Source of the DNA: Fragum whitleyi
Lineage: Eukaryota; Mollusca; Bivalvia; Cardiida; Cardiidae
Length of the DNA: 64,000 bases
Direction of reading: 5' to 3'
Assembly: GCA_948146395.1 (NCBI GenBank)
Contig: OX411548.1
Span: 58,795,020-58,859,019, forward strand
The notes under the pieces: model-generated
Seen by the model: the letters and a program-made list of their open reading frames with translations, nothing else
Databases searched by the model: none
Told to the model about the DNA's origin: nothing
Position numbers and translations under genes: made by a program
In this document: in pieces, positions 51,904 to 61,976 of the stretch
How positions within the stretch are numbered: the first letter of the stretch is position 1
How the letters are laid out: each line of letters begins with the position of its first letter

Positions 51904-53103
51904 ATGAGTGGAGGAGTATCAGAAGAAGAGAATGATGCTTCAGAGGAGTTTATGCTTCAATATGAACTCTTTATGGCAATAGAAAATCACAATACATCAC
52001 AGGTCTATGATCTCATACATATACAAGGACTTTCACCTAACTTTAGATTGGAGGGGAGAAACCCAGTATGTAAGGCAGCACATGTTGGCCATGTTGACAT
52101 TCTTGATGTATTAGTTGAAGGTGGATGTGATGTTACAGAGCCTGAGAAAGACCACGATATTTGGCATCGAAGAGCCATACATATTGCTGCCTCTAAAGGA
52201 CATATGCCGTTTGTGGAACGGTTGTTGAGTTTAGGAGTTGATATTAACTGTCGGGATGATGATGACAGAACGCCTCTCCATTGGGCGGCAACTTATGGCA
52301 ATGATGATATGACAGAGTATTTGATTGGAGCAGGGGCTGCTGTAAATATTACACAATGTGACGGGTTTACTCCACTGCATGCAGCTACCTGTCTAGGTCA
52401 TGACAAGGTGTGCAAGATTCTTTTAAAGTACGGCGCATTAGTGAACATGACAGACCGTGATGGCTGGACTGCTTTACATACATCAGTGTGTTATGGACAT
52501 GCTGGAGTCGTAAAAACCCTGCTAGACGGGGGTGCCTCCATCTCAAAATTGACATCAGATGAAGAGAACGTAATTCACATAGCTGCTAGTAGCGGAAAAG
52601 TTGATGTTGCACTGTTACTTATTGACAAAGGTGTTGATATAAATGCACTAAATCTTAATGGAAATACAGCATTCTATTTAGCAGTGTATTATAATGAACT
52701 GGAGATGGCTAAAACTCTTGTTAAGCTAGGAGCGAATATTTACATACAGTCTGGGTACAAGAAATCTCCTCTCTATCTGGCTGCCATCAGATCTTCCATT
52801 GAATTTATTTCACTTTTTATTTTGAGTGGATATAATTTCAGTTGTGAGTCTTGGATTCTTGAGAAAGACTTTCCAATTGAGCTTGAGAAAATGCCTGAAC
52901 TTTGTGATTTACTGTATGACTTAGCAACCCACCCAAAATCTTTAAAGCAACTTAGTGCCATGGTAGTAAGGAAGTGTATCAAATATAACTCATTTCCAGG
53001 TTTTTCTTCACAACTAGGCAAAACTGGTCTGCCTTCCATTCTCCAAGATTTTGTTTCTTACGATAAATTGAATGAACTTCAAACTTTAAGAAGAGATGAA
53101 TAA
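51904..53103 (+). CDS. Ankyrin repeat and SOCS box (ASB-like) protein
   Basis: A single uninterrupted 399-codon reading frame. Residues 1-18 are acidic; a degenerate ankyrin helix pair spans about 19-49. Canonical ankyrin repeats follow at about 51-82, 88-117, 121-150 (RTPLHWAATYG), 154-183 (FTPLHAATCLG), 187-216 (WTALHTSVCYG), 220-249 and 253-282, with a weaker one at 286-315. The C terminus (about 344-387) is a SOCS box: a BC-box-like PKSLKQLSAMVVRKCI followed by GLPSILQDFV. In the ASB family the ankyrin stack binds substrate and the SOCS box recruits elongin B/C and Cul5 to form an E3 ubiquitin ligase. The Cul5-box LPxP is degenerate here (LPSI). An acceptor TTTCATTTCAG ends at 51898, five bases before the ATG, so a non-coding 5' exon is expected. 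I cannot assign a specific ASB number. Confidence 0.93.
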   Translation: MSGGVSEEENDASEEFMLQYELFMAIENHNTSQVYDLIHIQGLSPNFRLEGRNPVCKAAHVGHVDILDVLVEGGCDVTEPEKDHDIWHRRAIHIAASKGHMPFVERLLSLGVDINCRDDDDRTPLHWAATYGNDDMTEYLIGAGAAVNITQCDGFTPLHAATCLGHDKVCKILLKYGALVNMTDRDGWTALHTSVCYGHAGVVKTLLDGGASISKLTSDEENVIHIAASSGKVDVALLLIDKGVDINALNLNGNTAFYLAVYYNELEMAKTLVKLGANIYIQSGYKKSPLYLAAIRSSIEFISLFILSGYNFSCESWILEKDFPIELEKMPELCDLLYDLATHPKSLKQLSAMVVRKCIKYNSFPGFSSQLGKTGLPSILQDFVSYDKLNELQTLRRDE

Positions 53104-53104
53104 A
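53099..53104 (+). terminator. AATAAA overlapping the ASB-like stop codon
   Basis: The canonical poly(A) hexamer AATAAA spans the last codon and the TAA stop (53101-53103). If used, cleavage would leave a 3' UTR of only 10-30 bases; a T-rich stretch follows at 53126-53140. It may be coincidental because the region is AT-rich. Confidence 0.3.
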
Positions 53105-53195
53105 ACAAATTTTGTTAACTGTATTCATTTTTTTTTTCCTTTGAAAAGAAGTATATTAAGCCTGTTCTTCTCAAAATGAAAAATTGTTGAAAGAT

Positions 53196-53292
53196 TGTTA
53201 TGGTGGTACTAGTATAAGAAATACCCAGGACCCATTGTAAGGTGCTCGAGCCAGCTCAATAAGATGAAAGATTGTTGAAATTGGTGTTAAAC
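53196..53292 (+). mobile_element. Truncated SINE, GTTAAACC-tail family
   Basis: Contains GGTGGTACTAGTATAAGAAA, ACCCAGGACCCATTGTAAGG and the tail GAAAGATTGTTGAAA..GTTAAACC. The head is missing. It lies about 90 bp past the ASB-like stop codon. Confidence 0.7.
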
Positions 53293-53582
53293 CTCATTCA
53301 GACAAACATCAAACTTAAAAAATTGTAGGCCAAATTCTAATTGGTCCATAAAAATAGGCATAGTTTGGCATTGCATTTTTACCTCATCTGTTTCAGAGAA
53401 AACCTGAGGTAATGCTATAGATTTGATGTCATCGTTGTTGCCGTTGTCAGCTTTGACATTTTGTGAAATCTCTGATACTGAAGGCATTCACTTGAAACCT
53501 GGTACATATGTTCAGGATCAAACCAGAAAGGCAAACTATCAAGGTGGATAACTCTAGATGCATTTTGTGCAAATTATGCCCC

Positions 53583-55069
53583 TTTTTAGCTAACCTGAGC
53601 AAGAAGTGCTCAAGGTTAGCTATTGTGATAATACAATGTCTGTCTTGCAGCTTCCCCTGTCAACAATTTCTATAAACATCTTCTCCCTATAAACTAGTGG
53701 GTCAATCTTGTTGAAACTTTGCAGGGATATTCCTTCAGTCAAGTTCTGCCAAATATGTGAAATCCACCCTTAACTCTGGTTGCTATGGCAACAAAAAGGT
53801 TGAAAATAGGAAAATCTTCTTCTCTGATACCAAAAGGAAGACAGCTTTCATATTTGGTATGTAGCATCATCTAGTGGACCTCTACCAAGTTTTTTCATAT
53901 CAAGACCTAGATATATCAAGATATTTTGGCTCTGCCAAGGTGCATCCATTTTTACATAGAGCCGTCATCATAGCGCAATTGGTAGTTCATCGGACTGTCA
54001 ATCAAGACATCCCAGGTTCGATCTCCGAAGGTGGCACTCATTCTTTCCAACTATTAGTCTCTCACCAATGGGTTGAAAATCATAGACCTATGTGAGATAG
54101 GAGCTGGAGGCTTGGAAAGGATGTGATGGTTGTACTGGTGAGAGAAATACCAGGAATCCATTGTTAGTTGCTCCAGCCCTTGCGATATAATTGAAAAAAT
54201 GTTGCAAGTGCCGTACACCATTCAATCAATCAACCCATTTTACATAGAATCAAAGAGCAAAAATATTAAAAAATCATTCTCCTCTGAAACCAGAACAGAA
54301 GGAAGACAGCTTTTATATTTTGTATGTAGCATCATCTAGTGGACCTCTATGAAGTTAGTTCATATTATGACCCTGGAGCCACATTTGGGCTCTGCCTGTG
54401 CACAATCCTTTTTACATAGAAACTGAAAGAGTGAATTTTTTTTAAAAAATTCTTCTTCAGAACCAGAGAGCAGACAACTTTTACATTTAGCATAATCTAG
54501 TAGACCTCTATGAAGTTTGTTCATATCAAACGCCTGAGGTCAAATTTGGGCTCCACGCAGGCGTATCCCTTTTATCATAGCAACAAAGTGCAAGACCTTT
54601 AAAAATCTTCCTCTCTGCAACCAGAAGGCAGAGAGCCTTTATATTTTGTATGTAGGATAATCTAGTTGACCTGTAGCAATTCTCTTTAGGAAATCTTAAA
54701 AATTTGTTCTCTGAAACCAGAAGGCTAGGACTTTTCATAATAGTTTCATTTAACTGTATTTCAAAACTGAGAAAAGACGCTAGATGATACATTTTCAGGC
54801 CAATCAACCTGGAAATTGGTCAGTATTATTATCTTAATACAATCTCAGACAAGTTTGCAGTTTGGCCAAGTGGGATCACAAACTAGGTCAAGTGAACAAA
54901 ACTTGGAAAAACTTTTTGGACACTCTTAGAGACCACGAAAGTTGGGCAGAATGATTTCTTGTATAATAAAACCAAAAGCATTACTCTTTCACATCATATT
55001 TATTCAAAGCTTACTTTAGACAAGTTTTAGATTATTAACTCAGGTGAGCGATTTAGAGCAATCTTGTTT
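53583..55069 (-). mobile_element. Hairpin-ended element, GGTGAGC type, split by a SINE
   Basis: It starts TTTTTAGCTAACCTGAGC, AGAAGTGCTCAAGGTTAGCT and ends AACTCAGGTGAGCGATTTAG, AGCAATCTTGTTT (the minus-strand left end). The body has repeated CTCTGAAACCAGAAGG, CATCTAGTGGACCTCTA and GGGCTC modules. The SINE at 53961-54234 is inserted in it. Confidence 0.7.
53961..54234 (+). mobile_element. Complete tRNA-derived SINE with target-site duplication
   Basis: Head GCGCAATTGGTAG and CCCAGGTTCGATCTCC; central domain CACCAATGGGTTGAAAATC and GGTGAGAGAAATACCAGGAA; tail GAAAAAATGTTGCAAGTGCC. CCATTTTTACATAGA (53946-53960) and CCATTTTACATAGA (54235-54248) flank it, a 14-15-bp duplication of the host element's own sequence. 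Confidence 0.88.
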
Positions 55070-56118
55070 TCCAATGGCATCTTTGAACAACATCTCTAAA
55101 CCACTGGACCAATTTCAATGAAATTTTGCCAGAATATTCCTTGGGTGATCAATTAAAAAAAATAGGACTTTCTGATTTAAGCCACCATGAATGAGTAAGG
55201 AGTAAGAAAAATCTGGTAGTTTGTCTGTCCATCTGTTATTATTCCCTTGTTATCAAAATGCAGTCCAAAATTTTCATCAGATCTGATGGTTCCAACATAA
55301 GGAACATTCCTTTTGAAATTGGGTCGTGTCAGGCGAGGATAAAATTAAAATATTTAATATCTTTGTTGTGGCGACCTGTTTTACATAGAAACAAAGAGCA
55401 AAAATCTTCTTCCGAACTCTACCAAGTTACTCTGCCTGGATGCATCCTGCTTAAAATAGGAGCAATGAGCATAAATCTTTAAAAATTGTCTTCTCTGAAA
55501 CCAGAAGGCATACAGTTGTTTTGGTATGTAATTGTTGGACCTCTACTAAGATTGTTCATATTATGACCCTGTACATAGAAACAAAGAGTGAAAATCTGCA
55601 AAATCGTTTTGTAGGAAGACATTTTTATATTAGGTATTTACCTCATCTAATGGACCTTTACTAAGTTTGTTCATATCATAATACCTCTGGTCAAACTTGG
55701 GCTCTGGTCGGGCACATTTTTTCTCTCACAAATTTGACCTTGAAAATTGACAGAAGGCAGACAGCAAGCATATTTGGTATGTAGAATCATCTTGTGGACC
55801 TTTACTCAAGTTAATACACATCATGACCCTAGGGTAAATTTTGAGCTCCACCTGGGCATATCCCATTTTACATAAGAACATAGTGAAATCTTTATAAATC
55901 TATTTCTCTGACACCAGCAGTTTGACAGCAGCTCGAAATAGGATGTTTAGCTTCGATGTATGAAGTTTGTTCATATAATCATATTCATATTCTTAGGATC
56001 ATGTACTTGGGCATGCTGATTGGTTCATATTTGTGGCCTCTAGAGTGTAAACACTTCAATTGTTGACGACGGACGACGCACGATGGACGTTCAATGATCA
56101 CAAAAGCTCACCTTGACC
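55070..56118 (+). mobile_element. Decayed GGTGAGC-type element body
   Basis: Continues the same vocabulary (AACCAGAAGGC, TAGTGGACCT, TGGGCTC) and ends in GACGACGGACGACGCACGATGG, TGATCACAAAAGCTCACCTTG, a truncated right end. Confidence 0.5.
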
Positions 56119-57345
56119 TTGAGAATACTGAATGTCTTATGTCAAGGTCATTTTTGCAAGGTGACTATTTTTCAACATAAGAACTTTTACATTGGCCATA
56201 ACTTTTGATTGGTAAGTGTTGGAGTCTTCATATTTCACATGATAGTTCTTGGTAAAGGGTGTTATATATATGTCCTTATTCTAAACCATTATGGTTCTGA
56301 TATCACTTATCAGATAACTTGTGTAAATATAAGCTGTTTCACAGACAGAATAAGATTAAAAATGATATATGATTTGTTGTAGTGCCTTTAATGGTATCCA
56401 CCCTGTTTGACATAAATCCTTTTTGGGATTTTCAACATGACATAAATTTTAGGCTACAATGACATCATAGGTTTATCTTCAATTATCAATATCTTTCATC
56501 ACGTCTCCTGGCAAGAAGAGATACAAGTTAACTCTCTCTTTCCTGATGACCATCTTAATTTCCTATGGTATCACTGGTATATGACTGTTTTCCAAATATT
56601 CTTGAAAATTACCACAAAAGAAAATGTCAAATAGAATGGGATCAGGCACTTGTGCAGACTTGTCTTTTTAGCCTTGAGAATATAAAAGTATTGTGCATAT
56701 GTGAACGTGTATAGATCAAACACCGTTAGTGCTACTAGTATGTGGTTAGTTCTGAAATATGTGAGTGCACTTTTAAATAATATGTACATGTATATAGTTT
56801 TAGCAAGGGTGAATTACTTCACACAATGTAGCTGTTTTAGAATGGCTTACAATCTTCAGAAATTTCATCTTTCTCAAACCTGTCAGCCACAATTGTCTGA
56901 TCAGAGCCTATTTAACATTGTTTATATGCAGGGGGTGGTAACTTTTAAGAATGATATAGTATACATTGATTAACAAGCAACTGTAGAAGTATCTTAGAGT
57001 GTAATCAAGACAGAGAAATAGGCACTTGGTTTGCCAGAAGACAAGATCAATTAATAATCTAAGTTAAGACCCGACACCATGATTGCCTAAAATTGACGTC
57101 ATGTTGGAAATTTCGAAAAAGATTGACATCAAACAGGATGGATCATATATAACTTACAAAAAATTCTGTCTGCCAAACACAAGTTATCTGAGGGCTCTCA
57201 TATCAATGACATAAAAACTTAACTATTATGTACAAGTTTTGATTGGTAAGACACTTACTGTTGAAAATTGGTATGAAACAGCAGTTTTAGACAATCAATA
57301 CACTTACATTTTAAGATTTCCCTTTTGATGTATCAAACCACTGTT
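56119..57345. other. No gene recognised
   Basis: Short AAGGTCAT-type repeat traces at the start, then AT-rich sequence with nothing identifiable. Confidence 0.5.
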
Positions 57346-57350
57346 CAAAA

Positions 57351-57878
57351 ACAAGAGGACCATGATGGTCATAGATCGCTCACCTAAGTCAATAGGACAT
57401 CACATTAATTAAATAGGCAGATGTCAACAAGGAGACAATTTCTACATAAGATCAATACCATGAAATGTTTTCAGCCAAAAGCAAGACAGAAATGCCTTCT
57501 TGCTCTTTGATTCTATGTAAAATAGGATGCAACTGGTTGGAGCCCAAATGTGACCCAAGGGTCTTGTTACGAACAAACTTGGTAGTGGTCCATTAGGTAA
57601 TGCTACATACCAAATATGAAAGCTGTCTGCCTTCTTGTTTCAGAGAATATTTTTGAAGATTTTCAAGGGTAAAGGGAAAGTTAAGGGTGGATTTCATTTA
57701 TTTGAACAACTTTGGTAGAGCTTGACCCAAGGAACATCCCTGCCAATTTTCATCAAGATTTGCCCACTGGTTTAGGAGAACATGTCTGAAGAAATAGTGA
57801 ACGACGGACGACTTACGCTGGACATTGTACGATCACAATAGCTCACTTTGAGCACTTCGTGCTCAGATGAGCTAAAAA
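57351..57878 (+). mobile_element. Complete hairpin-ended element, GGTGAGC type
   Basis: A 528-bp element. Left end ACAAGAGGACCATGATGGTC (hairpin GACCAT/ATGGTC), ATCGCTCACCTAAGTC; right end GAACGACGGACGACTTACG, GATCACAATAGCTCACTTTG, AGCACTTCGTGCTCAGATGA, GCTAAAAA. Confidence 0.8.
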
Positions 57879-57881
57879 GGC

Positions 57882-57921
57882 AGTTGTTGGGGCATTCGTG
57901 TTTAACAAACACATCTTGTTT
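57882..57921 (-). mobile_element. Left end of a GCCCC-type element
   Basis: On the minus strand ACAAGATGTGTTTGTTAAAC, ACGAATGCCCC, the same left end as 28175. Only this end is present, wedged between two other elements. Confidence 0.6.
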
Positions 57922-58337
57922 TAGGCTCACCTGAGCCTATCATGCTCAAGGTGAGCTTTTGTGATCATTGTCTTCCAAAAATTCAAGTGTTTACACTCTA
58001 AAGGGGAGAAGTACAGCCCAATCTTCATGAAACTTGGTCAGAATGTTTTTTGGGAACTAAGGATGAACCATATTGAAAATTGGAAGGATTAACACAAGAG
58101 GGGTCCTATATGAATGTTTACCTTGCCTCAACATGCTTAAGGTGAGCATTTGTGATCATTGAATAACTGTTGTGCCTTGTAGCGTCAACAATTTAAGTGT
58201 TTTCACTCAAAGAAACACAAATATGGCTTAATCTTCATGAAACTTTTGCACTGACAGACGGATGGACAGAGGGATGTCAGACATTGATCGATCATGAAGT
58301 TCTCCTTGATCACTTCCTGCTCAGGTGAGCTAAAAAC
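57922..58337. mobile_element. Element with two inverted GGTGAGC right ends
   Basis: It opens TTAGGCTCACCTGAGCCTAT, CATGCTCAAGGTGAGC and closes TTGATCACTTCCTGCTCAGG, TGAGCTAAAAA. Both termini are of the right-end type, in opposite orientation. A GACAGACGGATGGACAGAGG tract precedes the second end. Confidence 0.6.
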
Positions 58338-59185
58338 CTAGGTAAATCCTCTTCAAAATGAGCGTAGAATAAACAAAGGAATCAAATGAACAAGGAAAGT
58401 CTTTAATTTCATGATAAAAGAAATCATACACATAAAATTATTCGTACAAATTACACTGTAAGAATCTGTACACATAAAACAGTTCATACAAATTACACAG
58501 TATAAATAACCCTACTCCAGCTGATACCACACTCAATACTTTTTGTACTCAAAGCTTTTTTTACTATATGATGTCAAAATGTAAGGGTAATATTTCCCAC
58601 GAAGCTTTTACTTTTGTTGGATTATTTAAAGGCATATAGCATATTGTTATTCCAATAATTACTGGAAATAATACAGAATAGTAAATGATAGGCAGCAATT
58701 TTTCCAAAACTTTGTGGACAGCCCTTTTATTATGACTAAATAGGGAATAAATGTTTGTTCAATGTAAGATCAATTAATCCTCCATTGAGTGATAAACAAA
58801 ATCTACATTTACATTATTAAATTTCAAAAAATAGTGTTTGTTGCTCACAAAATGAAAGATTTATAGATCTTGCATGAAATACGTGTTTTTAAATATTTTT
58901 TTAAGTAATAATTGCCTATGGGTGACTGTAGTTCAACTCTTCAGAAAAAGAGGATAAAATTCCTTTAGGAATGCTTTTAGAATTAGCTCCCTTAGCAGAC
59001 TAGGTTTCTCTTGATAGTGGACATGTATTTCAAGTTCAATACCTGAGATATTACAAATACTAAAGCTTTCACATGATGTCTTCATTGAGTATGAACACAA
59101 CCAAGAGAAATATGGGGAATAACGTATCTGTAAGTGCTAGGTTTACTCCACAGACTTATTATCAGAAAATGCTTATTCTTCTTAT
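58338..59185. other. No gene recognised
   Basis: AT-rich sequence; a short tandem (CATACACATAAAA..TTCATACAAATTACAC) near 58425-58500 is the only structure noted. Confidence 0.5.
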
Positions 59186-59925
59186 ACTAGCTGCTTGAGC
59201 AGCCGATTTGCTTCACAGGCCTGCATCTACTGTAATGATTATACCAGAGTTTAAGTGAATGAATGTCTATTTCAAATAAGTACATGTTTTATGTGTCACA
59301 TGCTGAAATATTTCCCTAGGGAAAGATGCAAGACTAAAGGACATATAGAAAATTGACCTCGGCCTGTTATATAGATATTTTTCAGCTGATCACAATAATT
59401 TTGTGCAGTTGGATGATGGGTCAACAAAGGAATATTTGGTTGATATCCATTGGTAAGGTTCTTAGACTAGAACTGCTTGAGCAACTGATTTGCTCCACAT
59501 GCCTGATATTTGGTTGATGTCCATCTTTTAGGTTTTGAGAAATTAATAAATAACAATCGGAGAAATGTCCTCAGTCTATTAAAGACATACTTTTTATCTA
59601 ATCACAATAGTTTTTTGAAGTCTAACAAAAGGTCACCCAAGGACAATTCTAGTGACATAAGTTGATATCCATCAGTTAGGTTCTGAGAAAATGATTTTCA
59701 AACTTTCCAACATATAACATATGGAGATATGACCTCCGCCAAAAAGACATATTTTTCATCTGATCACAATAATTCTTTGTAGCCTGATAGAGGTCACACA
59801 AGGATTATTCCTGCGAAGTTTGGTTAATTTCCATTGGTCAGATTCTGAGAAAAGTCTGTCAGAAGTCATAAATCTATTTATGTTATATAGTCAAGACCTT
59901 CAAAATCATTTTCTCAGAAATCACC
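59186..59925 (+). mobile_element. Two left ends of GCTCCAC-type elements, truncated
   Basis: ACTAGCTGCTTGAGCAGC (hairpin GCTGC/GCAGC) with TTGCTTCACAGGCC at 59186 and ACTAGAACTGCTTGAGCAAC with TTTGCTCCACATGCC at 59466. The body AAATGACCTC...GATCACAAT.ATT is that of 26509-28175. The minus-strand element at 59926-60730 follows directly, and no right end is found. Confidence 0.6.
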
Positions 59926-60730
59926 TTTTAATCCCCGCCGTTTTCGGCGAGGGGATATAGTTATGCTCTCCATCCGTCATTCCGTCCTTCCAAGGTTCCG
60001 TCACTAAACTTGTCCGGAGCATATCTCCTAAAGTATAATAGCTATCAACTTGAAACTTTATAGGTGGATAGATCTCATGGAGGAGAAGTGCAGTGCACAA
60101 GAACTACAACTCTTGCTTGCATAATTTTGGAGTTATTGCCCTTTGTTATTTTTAAGACAGATTTTGTCTGGAGTATATCTCCTAAAGTATAATAGCTATC
60201 AACTTGAAACTTTATGGGTGGAAAGATCTCATGGAGGAGAAGTGCAGTGCACAAGAACTACAACTCTTGCTTGCATAATTTTTGAGTTATTGCCCTTTGT
60301 TATTTTAAAGACTTAGATTTTGTCCGGAGCATATCTCCTAAAGTATAATAGCTATCAACTTGAACTTTTATGGATATATAGATCTCATGGAAGAGGAGTG
60401 CAGTGCACAAGAACTATAACTCTGGCTTTTATAATTTTGGAATTATTGCCCTTTGTTATTTTTAAGACTTACATTTTGTCCGGAGCATATCTCCGAAAGT
60501 ATTTTAGCTATCAACTTGAAACTTTATGGGTGGATAGATCTCATGGAAGAAGAATGCAGTTCACAAGAACTACAACTCTTGCTTGCATAATTTTGGAGTT
60601 ATTGCCCTTTGTTATTATTAAGACTTTGTAGGGGCTTAATTTCTTAAAGTAGAACCCTTAATCTATTAGGCTTCAGTTTACTATCAAGCTTTCTCGGCGG
60701 GGGATGGCCATGTCCGACATGGCTCTTGTT
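59926..60730 (-). mobile_element. Hairpin-ended element, CCCCGCCG end type, 156-bp core
   Basis: On the minus strand it starts AACAAGAGCCATGTCGGACA, TGGC (hairpin GCCATGTC/GACATGGC), ATCCCCCGCCGAGAAAGC and ends CCTCGCCGAAAACGGCGGGG, ATTAAAA. Four tandem units are anchored on GGAGCATATCTCC at 60016, 60170, 60326 and 60482 (154-156 bp). A 103-codon frame at 60320-60631 reads through two units and is not a gene. Confidence 0.85.
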
Positions 60731-61976
60731 AAAAATATTTTCCTAACTTTTTTTTGAAATTTTGTCTAAATATTGCATCAAAGATAGGGAATAAAATTGA
60801 TTTAATTTTTCAATTTCAAAAATAATGTTCATTCAACAAAAGATACATTAATCTTACACAAAAATAGAAAAATAAATGAACAGGTAACCCTTCATGCAAA
60901 TGGGAAATACTCAATAAGTATAGACCCTAGTTACTTAGAACAATGGAGAAACTGTTCCCTTGAGTCATTTATTAGATTTTCCTTTAATCAATCTATTTCT
61001 TAAATATCTATTGGAAATCACATATGGTCTTTTTTGCAGAATGGGTCATTATTTGACATTCATTAAAATGTAAAAGTCAGGTCATTAAAAGTTGTATCAT
61101 TTTAAAAGTTTTAGTGTTAAATGAAAAGTCAGAAGACAGCTTAAAATATATTTGTGAGCCATCGTGTGATAGGAGCATCTGGGAAAGCTCTGTAACAAAT
61201 ATTTGAACAAGAGTTTGACTCCAGTTGAGGTCAACCGGATGTAACAATTTCAAAAATTTGTGCACAGGAAGTTTATTGAGGATCTAGATTCAGCTAATAA
61301 GCCAAGTGCGGAATAATCTGGATCCTAGTCAGTCTGTGTAACCTGATGGTCCTTTTTCATCTGATGGGTCATAATGGTATTCTTCTCTGTCATTGTAATC
61401 TCATGTGTGAATGGTTGGCACATCATAGTATATATTCACAAAGTTCCTAGATAGTTTTATTTCTTGAGGCAGGGCTCATTTATACAATGTAATCTGTATA
61501 TAACTGACCTCTGTCGAATTGGACACCATTTTTTTCCATATTTGCTTTACAGAGTGAAACACATATTCTTACAGCCTTTGGATAGTGAACAATATGGCAG
61601 TGATTTCTATCTAAAAACTTAAGAGGTAACTCAAGGGCCTGAATTGCTGGACAGGACACTCATTACTGATTTCAAATAGGACAATTTTAATTACAGATTT
61701 GAGGCAAATGTGCAATTGCAAGAGATTTGCTTCAATTTTAATCTTACTCTATTTGCTGTAAAGCTGACAAGGGTCAGTACTCATTGCTCCTCAGCTTGAA
61801 AAGGGGTAAAGTTACCCAATTGTAATGTGTTTCTTGGATGGGTAAAACAACATAAAATGAAAACATAATTCATCAAATCACTTTTGGAGTAGTAAAAGCT
61901 TCTTTCTTTTTTTCTTCTTTTTTTTTTTGGGGGGGGGGGGGGGGGGGTGGGGGTGGCTGTAACTTAAAATTCAAAA
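60731..61976. other. No gene; MITE relic and G run
   Basis: A decayed TATGTGACCC-type MITE lies near 61265-61372 (GATCCTAGTCAGTCTG, GATGGTCCTTTTTCA). A T-rich tract runs into about 19 consecutive G at 61929-61947, then more G. Nothing else recognised. Confidence 0.5.

Noticed and set aside
60320..60631. 103-codon plus-strand frame with an internal peptide repeat
   Set aside because: The peptide repeat simply reflects two 156-bp tandem units of the element at 59926-60730.
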